A DNA stretch of 64,000 bases from Fructobacillus tropaeoli (GTDB lineage Bacteria; Bacillota; Bacilli; Lactobacillales; Lactobacillaceae), in the NCBI RefSeq assembly GCF_001047135.2, contig NZ_DF968079.1:63646-127645 (forward strand), in the 5' to 3' direction. Shown here in pieces: positions 27,354 to 36,796 of this stretch. Made by a program: the position numbers and the translations under genes. Each line of letters opens with the position of its first letter. Within the stretch, counting starts at the first letter, position 1. The notes under the pieces are model-generated. The model made no database searches. It was not told where the DNA came from and saw only the letters and a program-made list of their open reading frames with translations.

Positions 27354-28955
27354 TTACGGCTTTCCTTCACCGTCTTGGTCCGCTTTTAAATCAGCAAACT
27401 TCGTCGTCATGGTTGGATTATTCTTGGTCAATTTTTTGACGGTCAAATCCTCCAACTTATTGTTAGCAAGACGAATCTGATTTTCAGAAGTCGTCAGACT
27501 CTTTTTCACGTTTTCCATCTGGCTAATCGCTCGGTCAATCTGTTCGATTGCCTTTTGGAAGTTATTCGCGTAAGAATTATAATTTTTAGCAAAGCGGTCT
27601 TTGAAAGCCGTGATATTGTCTTCAAAGTTCGTAATATCAATGTTTTGATTTCGTTCTTCAATCAGCGCTCGCCGATATTGGAGGGAATCCAAAGCCGCGT
27701 TGCGCAAGAGACCGATAAAATGGACAAAGAATTGTGGACGGATAACGTACATTTTCTCGTAGTCCGGCACCTGAACAATTCCGGTGTTATAGTACTCGTT
27801 ATCGGCTTCCAGCATCGAAACCAAAACGGCATATTCCGTTTTCTTTTCTCTGCGGTCCTTATCCAGTTCTTTAAAGAAATCAGCGTTCTTATGCTTCTGC
27901 TCAGTCGCATCCGCCTCATTTTTCATATCAAACATGATGGAAATAAATTCAACATCATCTTGATAATCACGAAAGATAAAATCACCCTTCGAGCCGGATT
28001 GTTTTGAAACCTCGTTGTCCTTCTCAAAGTAAGCATTGGGAAAGGCGTAAGGGCGAATTTTATTAAATTCCTGGTGAGCGTAAACTTCCAGGCTTTCGCC
28101 AATCTCCTTGGTTGACTGCCGAGCCTTAAAGTCCTTATAGAACTCGACCTGCTCCTGAGCCGCCTGCAATTGCGCATCGTAGTCCGACTTCACCTTCGCC
28201 AAGGCTAGTTCTTGGTCGCGACCCTGATTTTCAACCTGATTTTTCAAATCATCCAGTTGCTTTTCTAGCTCCTGTCGATTCTGACCGGCCTGGTCCTTCT
28301 CAGCCTGGTAGGTGCTCTGCAGGTTTTCCTTTTGTTCAGCCAGCGCCAGTGCCTTGTTAGCAGCTTCTTGGTCCTTAAACGCATCCAGCTGTGAACGTAA
28401 CTGCGTCAGTTGCTCTTGCAGCTCCGTCTTTTCTTTTTGGGCCGCATCCTTCTCGGCTTGCTTAGCTTTTTCCAGCGCTAAATCAGATTTTTGCTTTTCC
28501 TGGTCCAACTGTGCCTGTAGCTGTAATAATTGGTCATGCAGCTGATTTTGTTCCTTCTGTGCCGCATCCTTTTCAGCCTGCTTGGCCTTTTCCAGTGTAA
28601 AATCAGCCTTCTGTTTTTCCTGGTCCAACTGCGCTTGCAGCTGGGTCAATTGATCATGCAGTTGGTTTTGTTCCTTTTGGGCCGCGTCTTTTTCAGCCTG
28701 CTTGGCCTTCTCCAGTGCTAAATCAGCCTTCTGCTTTTCCTGGTCAATTTGTGCTTTGACCAGGTCTTGCTGACTCTTTTCCCAATCGACCTTTTCCTGA
28801 GCTAATTTTTCATCAATGGCCGTTTGCACAGCCACTCCCAGTTGACTCGTATCAACTTGGAGTTCGTCTTTCAAATCCAGGGTATCACCGGCATGGCCGT
28901 CCTCGTTTAAAACCAAAACCGTGTCCGACTCCAAATGATACTTCAGCTTTGCCAT
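27354..28955 (-). CDS. DUF2130 coiled-coil protein at the head of the glyQS operon
   Basis: A 533-residue soluble protein. After a short N-terminal region it has a long coiled coil (about residues 55-285) with three near-identical 40-residue units rich in Gln, Lys and Glu. The C-terminal half is a DUF2130 domain (KGDFIFRDYQDD, FDMKNEADATEQKHKNADFF, EYAVLVSMLEADNEYY), which has a restriction-nuclease-like core in this family. The start is MAKLKYHLESD with AAGGAGG; the frame stays open further upstream through the T-box terminator, which is not coding. Placement between a T-box leader and glyQ is unusual. Function is unknown. Confidence 0.85.
   Translation of the reverse strand: MAKLKYHLESDTVLVLNEDGHAGDTLDLKDELQVDTSQLGVAVQTAIDEKLAQEKVDWEKSQQDLVKAQIDQEKQKADLALEKAKQAEKDAAQKEQNQLHDQLTQLQAQLDQEKQKADFTLEKAKQAEKDAAQKEQNQLHDQLLQLQAQLDQEKQKSDLALEKAKQAEKDAAQKEKTELQEQLTQLRSQLDAFKDQEAANKALALAEQKENLQSTYQAEKDQAGQNRQELEKQLDDLKNQVENQGRDQELALAKVKSDYDAQLQAAQEQVEFYKDFKARQSTKEIGESLEVYAHQEFNKIRPYAFPNAYFEKDNEVSKQSGSKGDFIFRDYQDDVEFISIMFDMKNEADATEQKHKNADFFKELDKDRREKKTEYAVLVSMLEADNEYYNTGIVQVPDYEKMYVIRPQFFVHFIGLLRNAALDSLQYRRALIEERNQNIDITNFEDNITAFKDRFAKNYNSYANNFQKAIEQIDRAISQMENVKKSLTTSENQIRLANNKLEDLTVKKLTKNNPTMTTKFADLKADQDGEGKP
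28386..28745 (-). repeat. Three tandem 120-bp coding repeats
   Basis: Three consecutive units each encode a 40-residue coiled-coil block starting DQEKQK and containing LEKAKQAEKDAAQKE. Units one and two differ at only a few residues; the third has diverged at its end. In-frame repeats of this length can expand or contract by slippage or recombination. Confidence 0.9.
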
Positions 28956-28975
28956 AAAGTCCTCCTTATCCGACA

Positions 28976-29132
28976 AAAAAACCGCGGTTAACAGCCCCAA
29001 TGTCAAAATTTGACATCAGGACGCTAACGCGCGGTTCCACCTGATTTCCAACGGCCAATTGCTCAGTCGTTGACACTTTCACGGTTCTCAGCTCACCGGG
29101 TGCCAAACCGGGTCAAAGCCTTAAACTAATCT
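28976..29132 (-). promoter_or_regulatory. T-box leader (glycyl-tRNA-responsive by context)
   Basis: The conserved T-box sequence AGGTGGAACCGCGCG lies at 29028-29042 on the minus strand. The competing terminator follows: a CCGCG...CGCGG stem with an inner TGTCAAAATTTGACA hairpin and seven T residues. A CAACG/CGTTG stem precedes the T-box and a TTGAC/GTCAA stem lies in the 5' part. I did not identify the specifier codon with confidence; glycine is inferred from glyQS downstream. Uncharged tRNA would pair with the T-box and prevent termination, raising expression of DUF2130, glyQ and glyS. Confidence 0.88.
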
Positions 29133-29138
29133 ATCCAT

Positions 29139-29167
29139 ATTATGCCGATTTTTCTGAAAAAGGTCAA
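29139..29167 (-). promoter_or_regulatory. Promoter of the T-box/DUF2130/glyQS operon
   Basis: TTGACC and CATAAT are spaced by 17 bases, with the T-box leader starting about seven bases downstream. Confidence 0.7.
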
Positions 29168-29251
29168 GAAAAAACTCGTTAAAAACAGAAAAAGCCCACC
29201 AGCCAAATGACTTGCAAGCCTTTACAGCAATCATCTTTGACCTAACAGTCC

Positions 29252-29796
29252 TTAGATCTTCAACAATTCTTTTTCTTTTTCCGCAGCAATTTCATCGATT
29301 GCCTTGGTGTTTTCGTCCGTTAACTTTTGAGCCTGGTCTTCGGCATCGTGAACTTGATCTTCGGTCATATCCTTGTCCTTCTTGATGGCATCCATGGCAT
29401 CACGACGAACGTTACGAACGGCAACCTTCGCCTTTTCGGCTTCGGCCTTCACGTCCTTAGCCAATTCCTTACGACGTTCTTCCGTCATCTGTGGAATGGC
29501 CAAACGGACAATATTACCGTCAGAAGCTGGGTTCAAGCCTAAATCAGAAACGTTAATCGCCGTCACGATGGCTTCCAAGGCATTCTTGTCAAATGGTGTG
29601 ATCAAAAGCAAGCGTGCTTCTGGCACTGAAATTGAAGCAACTTGGTTCAACGGTACCATCGCACCGTAATATTCTACTTCTACTCGGTCCAAAATTCGGG
29701 GATTTGCCCGGCCCGTCCGAATTTCTGCTAATTCACGACGCAAAGCTTCTTGAGCGCCCTGCATCCGTTCTTTTGTACTTGTAAAATCAAAAGCCA

Positions 29797-29797
<1 letters not shown>
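29252..29797 (-). CDS. frr: Ribosome recycling factor
   Basis: With EF-G it splits post-termination ribosomes. Canonical three-helix bundle protein of about 181 residues, with ELAEIRTGRANPRILDRVEVEYYG and NVRRDAMDAIKKDKDMTEDQ (both partly quoted). Its start overlaps the pyrH stop by one base, completing the conserved rpsB-tsf-pyrH-frr order. Confidence 0.98.
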
Positions 29798-30546
<749 letters not shown>

Positions 30547-30548
30547 CT

Positions 30549-30557
30549 ATTATAGCA
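30549..30557 (-). promoter_or_regulatory. Extended -10 promoter element before pyrH
   Basis: TGCTATAAT on the minus strand between the tsf terminator and the pyrH start. No well-spaced -35 is seen, which fits an extended -10 promoter. Confidence 0.5.
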
Positions 30558-30577
30558 AAAATGTAGTCATCAATTCC

Positions 30578-30611
30578 AAAAAAAAAGCACCCAAATCTTG
30601 GGATACTTTTT
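30578..30611 (-). terminator. Terminator after tsf
   Basis: AAAAAG plus CCCAA pair with TTGGG plus CTTTTT on the minus strand, followed by further T residues, directly after the tsf stop. Confidence 0.8.
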
Positions 30612-30619
30612 GGAAGAAC

Positions 30620-31504
30620 TTAGTTGTTGATTTGCTTAGCAACTTCTTCAGCCAAGTTTGTTGTTTGCTTTTCGATACCTTCACCAACTTGGTAGCGAAC
30701 GAATGACTTAACCGTCATGTCGTTTTGCTTAACGAAATCAGCAACCTTTTGGTCACCATTCTTAACAAAGTCTTGATCCAACAAAGTGATGTCAGCCAAG
30801 AACTTCTTGATCCGTCCTTCAACCATCTTTTCCTTGATGTTGTCAGGCTTGCCATTCAAGTCTTCAGAAGCCAATTGAACTTCCTTTTCCTTAGCAACAA
30901 CATCTGCAGGAACTTGGTCATCAGAAACGTACTGTGGAGCAATAGCGGCGATGTGCATGGCTACGTCACGGGCTGCTTCTTCGTTTGAACCAGTCAAAAC
31001 TGCCAAAGCAGAGATTGAACCACCCATGTGTGAGTAAGCACCGAAGACTTCACCGTCAGTCTTTTCAGCAGTAGCGAAACGACGCAAAGTAATCTTTTCA
31101 CCAGTAATCTGAGAAACGTTGATGATCTTGTCGTTAACAGTCCGGTCTTCTTCACCAGCAACTGGCAAAGCCAAAGCAGCTTCAACGTCTGCAGGTTGCT
31201 TTTCCAAGATTGTCTTAGTAACAGCAACTAACAAGTCATTAAATTCCTTGTTACCAGCAACGAAATCAGTTTCTGAGTTCAATTCGATGATGGCAGCCTT
31301 GTTGCCTTCAGTCATCACGTAAGTCATACCTTCGGCAGCAACACGGTCACCCTTCTTAGCGGCCTTTGCCATTCCCTTTTCACGCAACAAGTCGATTGCC
31401 TTTTCGATGTCGCCTTCAGCTTCAACCAAAGCCTTCTTGGCATCCATCATTCCAACAGATGTCTTATCACGTAATTCCTTCACTAACTTTGCAGTAACAG
31501 CCAT
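30620..31504 (-). CDS. tsf: Elongation factor Ts
   Basis: Nucleotide-exchange factor for EF-Tu. The N-terminal UBA-like region and signature ([20 protein letters not shown]) and the second signature [15 protein letters not shown] are intact. Length of 294 is typical. It has its own extended -10 promoter after a terminator that separates it from rpsB. Confidence 0.98.
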   Translation of the reverse strand: MAVTAKLVKELRDKTSVGMMDAKKALVEAEGDIEKAIDLLREKGMAKAAKKGDRVAAEGMTYVMTEGNKAAIIELNSETDFVAGNKEFNDLLVAVTKTILEKQPADVEAALALPVAGEEDRTVNDKIINVSQITGEKITLRRFATAEKTDGEVFGAYSHMGGSISALAVLTGSNEEAARDVAMHIAAIAPQYVSDDQVPADVVAKEKEVQLASEDLNGKPDNIKEKMVEGRIKKFLADITLLDQDFVKNGDQKVADFVKQNDMTVKSFVRYQVGEGIEKQTTNLAEEVAKQINN

Positions 31505-31544
31505 GCAAATGCTCCTTTAGCTTCTTTATTGTCTTTTAACAGTC

Positions 31545-31600
31545 TCTAGTATAGCATAAAAAAAGCCGTTCAGCGTCCCAAGCAGGTCCACCGGAACGGC
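31545..31600 (-). promoter_or_regulatory. Terminator then extended -10 promoter between rpsB and tsf
   Basis: On the minus strand GCCGTTC pairs with GAACGGC around a 22-base loop and runs into seven T residues. It is followed at once by TGCTATACT, an extended -10 element. rpsB is thus partly or wholly terminated and tsf has a private promoter, allowing the two products to be made in different amounts. Confidence 0.7.
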
Positions 31601-31622
31601 AAATCAATAAACTAATTTCAAC

Positions 31623-32396
31623 TTAGTTGTCTTTTTCAACGATTGTTGTGATTTCTTCGATTGATTCCGTGTTTTCGTCACCTTCGATGAAAGCATCTTC
31701 AGCAGCGTTGTCTTGACCTTGACGGCCTTCGATAACGGCATCAGCCATCTTAGCAGTGATCAAACGGATGGCACGGATAGCGTCATCGTTTGCAGGAATC
31801 TTAACATCAACATCGTCAGGATCGGCGTTTGTGTCAATCATAGCAACAACAGGAATGTTGAGCATGTTGGCTTCCTTAACGGCGATTTCTTCCTTCTTAG
31901 GATCAACAACAAACAAAACATCTGGCAAGTCTTGCATGTCTTCGATTCCACCCAAGAACTTTTCCAACTTTTCACGTTGCTTGTTCAACAAGACAACTTC
32001 CTTCTTAGGAAGTTGTTCGAAAGTACCGTCTTCGGCCATTGCCTTCAAGTCCTTCAAACGTTGAACACGTGTCTTGATTGTGTTCCAGTTAGTCAAAGTT
32101 CCACCCAACCAACGGTGGTTGATGTAGAATTGACCCGCACGCGTTGCTTCTTCAGCGATTGCATCAGATGCTTGCTTCTTAGTACCAACAAACAAGATGT
32201 TAGCGCCATCAGCTGAAGCGTTACGAATAAAGTTGTAAGCTTCGTCAATCAACTTAACAGTCTTTTGCAAGTCGATGATGTGAATGCCGTTACGTTCCGT
32301 AAAGATGTATGGTGCCATCTTTGGGTTCCAACGACGAGTTTGGTGTCCAAAGTGAACCCCTGCTTCGAGGAGTTCCTTCATTGTAATAACTGCCAT
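31623..32396 (-). CDS. rpsB: 30S ribosomal protein S2
   Basis: Standard S2: [20 protein letters not shown] at the N-terminus, [20 protein letters not shown] and [15 protein letters not shown] in order, with an acidic C-terminal tail (about residues 225-257). Length of 257 is normal. The start has TAGGAGG. The 5' leader folds into a two-level hairpin that may take part in autoregulation. Confidence 0.98.
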   Translation of the reverse strand: MAVITMKELLEAGVHFGHQTRRWNPKMAPYIFTERNGIHIIDLQKTVKLIDEAYNFIRNASADGANILFVGTKKQASDAIAEEATRAGQFYINHRWLGGTLTNWNTIKTRVQRLKDLKAMAEDGTFEQLPKKEVVLLNKQREKLEKFLGGIEDMQDLPDVLFVVDPKKEEIAVKEANMLNIPVVAMIDTNADPDDVDVKIPANDDAIRAIRLITAKMADAVIEGRQGQDNAAEDAFIEGDENTESIEEITTIVEKDN

Positions 32397-32419
32397 AGTG
32401 GCCTCCTAGGTTTAACCTC

Positions 32420-32484
32420 CGGTAAATTCTTGGTCCGTGCTGACAAATGATGAATCACTTGCACCTGCACGTTCTCGTTTACCG
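32420..32484 (-). promoter_or_regulatory. Structured 5' leader of rpsB
   Basis: A 7-bp outer stem (CGGTAAA/TTTACCG) encloses an inner 5-bp stem (CGTGC/GCACG). No T-tract follows, so it is not a terminator. Ribosomal-protein leaders of this kind often bind their own product; that role is inferred from position only. Confidence 0.45.
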
Positions 32485-32584
32485 TGTGTATTTTCGTTGT
32501 ATTCACAACAGATATTAGTTTACTAAGGTTTTGACCGAAAAGCAAGGATTTTTCTGATTTTTAACTAGTGAAAATCAGTCCAAA

Positions 32585-32612
32585 GAAAAAGCCAGCCATA
32601 ACTGGCTGGCAA
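32585..32612 (-). terminator. Terminator after the SPFH gene
   Basis: A perfect 8-bp stem (GCCAGCCA/TGGCTGGC) with a 4-base loop, followed on the minus strand by TTTTTC. Confidence 0.9.
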
Positions 32613-32618
32613 ATATTC

Positions 32619-33491
32619 TTAATCTTGTTCTTTAGCTAATTCTTGACCCAAAGTTTTGGCCAAAACAGCACTTTGCCCAGTTTGGTCCAAATCCGCACCA
32701 TTCGTGACAATCAAGTTGGCATCTGACTTAGCCAAAGTCTCGAAAGCATTAATCGACTGGTTATTGAAATAGTTTTGGTCCGCGTTCTTCAAAGCGGCCT
32801 GAACTTTATCAATCCGGTAACTTTCGGCATCCGCCTTTGTTCGCGTCGCCTCGGCGTTGGCCTTAGCAGTGGCAATCAAAGCCTCGTTATTAGCCTTTGC
32901 GCGCAGTTCGATGGACTTGGCCTCACCTTCCGCTTGCGAAATAGCTGCCACTCGTTCTCGATCTGCCTTCAGTTGCGTATCCATTGAAGACTGGATAGCT
33001 GCACTGGGCTTCAATTCATCAATATTAATCCGATCAACGTTAATACCATAGGTATTCGTTAAATCACCGATTGCCTCGGCCAAATCCTTATTGATTTGAC
33101 TCGTTGACCCCAGGGCCTCATTCAATTCCATCCGGCCAATGATGTCGCGCAAGTGGCCTCGAACCAATTGTTGCATCGATTCAATCGAATTCGTGTTTTC
33201 ATATGAATATTTCACAGGGTCTGTGATATGGAAGTTCAGCGTCACCGTAGCCCCAATATCAGCGTTATCCTTGGTAATAACTGAATAACCAGCCAACTTC
33301 AATGGCTGCAAGGCCAAGGAAACAGTCCTGATTTTTTGTACCAAAGGCAAACGGAAATTCAAACCTGTCTGCCTTGTCGAAGAATACTTACCCAACGTTT
33401 CCAAAAGGCCAACACTATTTTGTGGCACAATCTTAAAGGAAACCAGGGCCAAAACGCTCACAACAATGATGACAATCACCAAAATCGACAT
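32619..33491 (-). CDS. SPFH/band 7 membrane protein (stomatin/QmcA-like)
   Basis: A 290-residue protein with one N-terminal membrane helix (about residues 2-20), then an SPFH domain (VPQNSVGLLETLGKYSSTRQTGLNF and TLNFHITDPVKY, partly quoted). A long charged/Ala-rich helix follows (RERVAAISQAEGEAKSIELRA), which drives oligomerisation in this family. These proteins organise membrane microdomains and often pair with proteases. The small gene just upstream (11-base gap) probably belongs to the same operon. Confidence 0.9.
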   Translation of the reverse strand: MSILVIVIIVVSVLALVSFKIVPQNSVGLLETLGKYSSTRQTGLNFRLPLVQKIRTVSLALQPLKLAGYSVITKDNADIGATVTLNFHITDPVKYSYENTNSIESMQQLVRGHLRDIIGRMELNEALGSTSQINKDLAEAIGDLTNTYGINVDRINIDELKPSAAIQSSMDTQLKADRERVAAISQAEGEAKSIELRAKANNEALIATAKANAEATRTKADAESYRIDKVQAALKNADQNYFNNQSINAFETLAKSDANLIVTNGADLDQTGQSAVLAKTLGQELAKEQD

Positions 33492-33502
33492 AAATACCGT
33501 CC

Positions 33503-33700
33503 TTACTTTTTCTGGAGGATTAAGACGTTCCCCTCGGCACGCTTAATCACATAGGTTTCTTCTGGGACCACATTAGTCCCTGAAGCTAAATCATAGTGAT
33601 AAAAATTGCCAATAACCTTCACTAACTTCTCTCTTGGGTCACAGTCTTTAAAAGACACTTGGCGCCCAATAATATTGTTTAATTCAAAAGTAGTAATCAT
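33503..33700 (-). CDS. Small protein of unknown function upstream of the SPFH gene
   Basis: A 65-residue protein (MITTFELNNIIGRQVSFKD...) with no membrane helix; it reads as a small beta-rich domain. The start has AAGGTGG at good spacing and the stop lies 11 bases from the SPFH start, so translation of both together is likely. In NfeD/SPFH pairs the partner is usually an OB-fold protein; the size here would allow a minimal beta-barrel, but I cannot confirm that. Confidence 0.65.
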   Translation of the reverse strand: MITTFELNNIIGRQVSFKDCDPREKLVKVIGNFYHYDLASGTNVVPEETYVIKRAEGNVLILQKK

Positions 33701-33772
33701 TATTTGCCACCTTCAATTCAAATGATTTATCCCATTTTATCATGAATTAAGGGTCTCATAAAGTCCCTCTAC

Positions 33773-34078
33773 CTATTTTTGCCAAATTGTCGAATCTACT
33801 TCTCGTTCTATTAGAAAGGCTTCTTTTTGTGGGCGGCTCAGGTGCTTAAATTTAGCCTCGGCCGAAAGGGCATCGTGCTTATTAGCAAATGTTTCTTGGT
33901 AAATCAGCTGTAATGGATGTCTGGACTTCACTCGAGTAAATTTAGCTCCCTTCCCCGCCTGATGGACTAAAAAACGGCGGTGGGCATCATCGGAAAAGCC
34001 ACCATAGAAATAGCCGTCTGCCGTGTAGAGCACATAAAAATCATAAGTTTTGTCATGAACATCCGTCATGATTCCCAT
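33773..34078 (-). CDS. GIY-YIG nuclease domain protein (UPF0213/YhbQ-like)
   Basis: A stand-alone GIY-YIG domain of about 100 residues. The signature is modified to FYVLYTADGYFYGGFSDD, and the HQAGKGAKFTR stretch carries the conserved Arg region. These proteins are linked to DNA repair or RNA processing, but the role of the short form is not settled. Two start codons are possible: ATG at the end given here, or ATG nine bases further in, which has a better-spaced GGGAG. It follows the TrmN6-like methylase gene on the same strand. Confidence 0.85.
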   Translation of the reverse strand: MGIMTDVHDKTYDFYVLYTADGYFYGGFSDDAHRRFLVHQAGKGAKFTRVKSRHPLQLIYQETFANKHDALSAEAKFKHLSRPQKEAFLIEREVDSTIWQK

Positions 34079-34133
34079 CTCCCTCCTCGAAGGTTATCAA
34101 AATCCCCTCCTCGCGTAACCACCAATAATTGGC

Positions 34134-34898
34134 TTACAACTGCCAAGGTTGCCCGTACAAAATTTCTTGGACCTGGGGCGTGTATTCGTCGTTTGCTGTA
34201 TAGGCAATAATTGGTGGCAAAATCCGAACACCACCCGGCTTCCCCGCCTTAATCGCTTCTACCAAGACCATGTTTGCCTCGCGGTCGGCCTTGCCATATA
34301 CAAACTGAATCCGTTTGACCGCTAATTTTCGGGCAGAAAGGGCAGACATAATGTCCTCCAACCGGTCTGGTCGATGAACCAAATAAAATTTACCGTTATT
34401 CTTTAACAACTTATTGGCAACTTGCGCTAAACGAGGCAAATCGATGGCGATTTCATGCCGGGCCAGCTGGTAGTGCTCATCAAGGTTTTGCTTTGTCTTT
34501 TCATTCACGGAAAAATAAGGTGGATTGGACAAAACAGTGTCCACTGAACCAGGCTTAATATCCGCAAAAATTTCCTGCATATCGGACTGAATCACACTCA
34601 CGCGGTCTTCCAAGTGGTTTAAAACAACCGAGCGTTGTGCCATTTCCGCTAAGTCTTGCTGCAGCTCGACTAGTTTTACCTGGCCAGTGACCTTGGCGGC
34701 ATAAAAGAGGCCAATCGCTCCCGTTCCTGCCCCTAAGTCGACCGATAGTCCTCGCCCCTTTTGTTTGGGTTTAGCAAAATATGCCAACAATACTGCATCC
34801 AACGAGTAAGAGAACATATCTGGATTTTGGATAATTTGAATCTGTTGTGATGGCAAGCCGTCGAGTCGTTCACCTGCTCGTAATTCTTCTGCTTCCAT
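34134..34898 (-). CDS. SAM-dependent methyltransferase, TrmN6-like (tRNA1(Val) A37 N6-methylation)
   Basis: A class I methyltransferase of 254 residues. The SAM-binding loop is VDLGAGTGAIGLFYA and the amino-N6-methylase motif is LSNPPYFS. The N-terminus RAGERLDGLPSQQIQIIQNPD matches the YfiC/TrmN6 family found next to the GIY-YIG gene in many Firmicutes. I start at the ATG; a TTG four codons upstream is also open. Neither has a convincing ribosome site. It diverges from plsC. Confidence 0.85.
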   Translation of the reverse strand: MEAEELRAGERLDGLPSQQIQIIQNPDMFSYSLDAVLLAYFAKPKQKGRGLSVDLGAGTGAIGLFYAAKVTGQVKLVELQQDLAEMAQRSVVLNHLEDRVSVIQSDMQEIFADIKPGSVDTVLSNPPYFSVNEKTKQNLDEHYQLARHEIAIDLPRLAQVANKLLKNNGKFYLVHRPDRLEDIMSALSARKLAVKRIQFVYGKADREANMVLVEAIKAGKPGGVRILPPIIAYTANDEYTPQVQEILYGQPWQL

Positions 34899-34904
34899 AG
34901 TCTG

Positions 34905-34933
34905 TTGCAATCTTTCTTTAAAGTAAGTAAAAT
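34905..34933 (+). promoter_or_regulatory. Promoter of plsC
   Basis: TTGCAA and TAAAAT are separated by 17 bases on the plus strand, about 35 bases before the plsC start. Confidence 0.65.
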
Positions 34934-34967
34934 TATTCTGTTAAGTCAATTAGAAAGGGACAAGCAG

Positions 34968-35603
34968 ATGTTATTCTATCGCTTTATCCGGGTCTTTACA
35001 GTGACCTTTGTGGCCATTATTAATGGTCGCGTTACCTATCTTCACAAGGAGCGCCTACCAAAAAACGAAAACTACGTTTTGGTCGGACCACACCGTTCTT
35101 GGTGGGATCCCGTTTGGTATGCCATGGCGGCCTATCCAAAGCGCTTCATCTTTATGGCCAAGAAGGAGCTTTTCAAAAATCCTGCTTTGCGCGCCTTGAT
35201 TACCACTTTGGGGGCCTTTCCAGTTGATCGGCGCAATGTCGGTACCGATACTATCAAATATCCCGTCAACGAGTTAAAGAACGGCAATCGCTCACTCATC
35301 ATGTTTCCAACTGGATCACGACATTCTCAAAAGTTAAAATCAGGATCAATCCTGATTGCCAAGCTTTCAAAGAAGCCGATTGTTCCAGCAGTTTATCAAG
35401 GTCCCGTGAAGTTTTCACACCTATTTAAACGCAATAATACCACAATTAATTTTGGTGAACCAATTGTGATTGACCCTAAGGCCCGCTTGACGGACGAAAA
35501 AATTGCCGAATACAATCAGAAGATTCAAGAATCCTTTGATGCCTTGGACAAAGAAATCGATCCCAACTGGGTTTACATCGATCCAAAAGCACAAAAAAAA
35601 TAA
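34968..35603 (+). CDS. plsC: 1-acyl-sn-glycerol-3-phosphate acyltransferase
   Basis: Adds the second acyl chain to lysophosphatidate in phospholipid synthesis; membrane-associated. The catalytic HX4D motif is GPHRSWWD and the phosphate-binding box is FPTGSRH (FPEGTRS in most relatives). A hydrophobic N-terminal segment (LFYRFIRVFTVTFVAII) would attach it to the membrane. The start is at MLFYRF with AAAGGG. The C-terminal KAQKK is encoded inside the shared terminator palindrome. Confidence 0.93.
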   Translation: MLFYRFIRVFTVTFVAIINGRVTYLHKERLPKNENYVLVGPHRSWWDPVWYAMAAYPKRFIFMAKKELFKNPALRALITTLGAFPVDRRNVGTDTIKYPVNELKNGNRSLIMFPTGSRHSQKLKSGSILIAKLSKKPIVPAVYQGPVKFSHLFKRNNTTINFGEPIVIDPKARLTDEKIAEYNQKIQESFDALDKEIDPNWVYIDPKAQKK

Positions 35604-35631
35604 GCCGCTTGGCTTATTTTTTTTGTGCTTT
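35586..35631. terminator. Perfect palindromic bidirectional terminator shared by plsC and yneF
   Basis: Two exact 21-base arms (AAAGCAC, eight A, TAAGCC) flank a GCTT loop. Each arm contains the stop codon of one of the two converging genes and both encode the same KAQKK tail. T-tracts exist in both directions. Confidence 0.92.
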
Positions 35632-35835
35632 GGCGTTTTGTGCCTTCATTTGAGCCATCATCTGATTCAACTTCTTTTGTGATGGCTTCTGGCCCATTGA
35701 CATCATCATGGACTTCATCATTTCTTCTGAAATGGGTGGGTTCTTTGCCAAGTATGACTTCATCGTAAAGCGGGCCAAGAAAAATCCCCCAACCAAACCA
35801 ACGACCAAAGCCAAAATTCCAACTAATACAACCAT
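35614..35835 (-). CDS. yneF: UPF0154 membrane protein (YneF)
   Basis: A 73-residue single-span membrane protein. The helix ([20 protein letters not shown], about residues 2-21) is followed by the family motif [20 protein letters not shown] and a Met/Gln/Lys-rich C-terminal tail. Function is unknown across the family. The start has AAAGGAG. It converges on plsC. Confidence 0.92.
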   Translation of the reverse strand: MVVLVGILALVVGLVGGFFLARFTMKSYLAKNPPISEEMMKSMMMSMGQKPSQKKLNQMMAQMKAQNAKAQKK

Positions 35836-36018
35836 TATTGGTCTCCTTTAACTACGAAAATCTATAAGATATTATAGCATAAAGGCAAGCAAGACAGTAT
35901 CTTTTTACAAAAACAGTGGAAAACAGGTCGATAACTTGAACAAAATGTTTCTTTATCCACTATTTTAAATTTAATCCCCATTTTGTAATAAAATTTAATA
36001 TTTCTTAAGGTTTTTTCG

Positions 36019-36032
36019 CGAACATTTGTTTG
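36019..36032 (+). promoter_or_regulatory. SOS box (LexA operator) upstream of lexA
   Basis: CGAACATTTGTTTG matches the Gram-positive LexA consensus CGAACRNRYGTTYG at all but one position. A TTTGCT -35 overlaps its end and a TAAGAT -10 lies 18 bases later, so LexA binding would block its own promoter. Confidence 0.85.
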
Positions 36033-36089
36033 CTTTTCAGGTTAAAATTCGCTAAGATAAACGTAGTAAATACAGGTAGGAAAGTACAT

Positions 36090-36725
36090 ATGGCAAGTTC
36101 TGATTCAAAACAAATTCAAGTCTTGAGATTTATTCATGACTATCAAGGTAAAAACGGTTTCCCACCCACCATTCGGGAAATTGGTGAAGCAGTCGGCCTA
36201 TCTTCTTCTTCAACCATCCACGGTCACATTGCCCGTTTGATTAAAAATGGCTACCTCGAGAAAAAAGGAGAAGGGACCAAGGCACGTGCTATTGAAGTAA
36301 CACCAGCCGGCTTTGAAATCCTTGGCATTTCGGCCACTTCCGGTAAGATTCCGGTCTTAGGACTGGTAACAGCCGGTCAACCGATTTTAGCCGTCGAACA
36401 AGAAGCAACCGAGTTCTTCCCCATTCCAGAAAATCTGATTCCCTATGATGGTGACCTCTTTATGCTGAATGTTCGTGGTGAATCCATGATTAACATCGGT
36501 ATTTTGGATGGCGACAAAGTAATCGTCCGTCGTCAACAAAATGCCGACAACGGCGATATCGTTGTGGCCATGAACGAGGACAACGAAGCCACGGTTAAGC
36601 GTTTCTTCCAAGAAGGTGGTCACTACCGCCTTCAGCCAGAAAACGATACAATGGCTCCCATCATCTTGGAATCTGTTTCCATTTTGGGAAAAGTTGTTTC
36701 CCTTTACCGCGACGCGATTTACTAA
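36090..36725 (+). CDS. lexA: LexA repressor
   Basis: SOS-response repressor of 211 residues with an N-terminal winged helix ([20 protein letters not shown]) and a C-terminal S24 self-cleavage domain. The cleavage site Ala95-Gly96 lies in LVTAGQP; the nucleophile is Ser132 (RGESM) and the base is Lys170 (ATVKRF). Start chosen at MASSDSKQ with AGGAAAG; the frame extends 20 codons upstream through the promoter. Autoregulation through the SOS box is expected. Confidence 0.97.
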   Translation: MASSDSKQIQVLRFIHDYQGKNGFPPTIREIGEAVGLSSSSTIHGHIARLIKNGYLEKKGEGTKARAIEVTPAGFEILGISATSGKIPVLGLVTAGQPILAVEQEATEFFPIPENLIPYDGDLFMLNVRGESMINIGILDGDKVIVRRQQNADNGDIVVAMNEDNEATVKRFFQEGGHYRLQPENDTMAPIILESVSILGKVVSLYRDAIY

Positions 36726-36737
36726 AAACAAACTTGC

Positions 36738-36777
36738 CTAAAGGCCCTACTACATTTTTGTAGTAGGGCCTTTTTTA
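36738..36777 (+). terminator. Terminator after lexA
   Basis: A 15-bp perfect stem (AAAGGCCCTACTACA with its complement) with a TTTT loop and six T residues. Confidence 0.95.
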
Positions 36778-36796
36778 TTAGCAAAATAAGAACACT

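Noticed and set aside
29190..29235. A clean terminator after frr
   Set aside because: The AAAGG...CTTTTT arms pair poorly with several mismatches; I could not support it.
35938..35955. A second SOS box (GAACAAAATGTTT) upstream of lexA
   Set aside because: The spacer between half-sites is one base too long and the outer C/G are missing.
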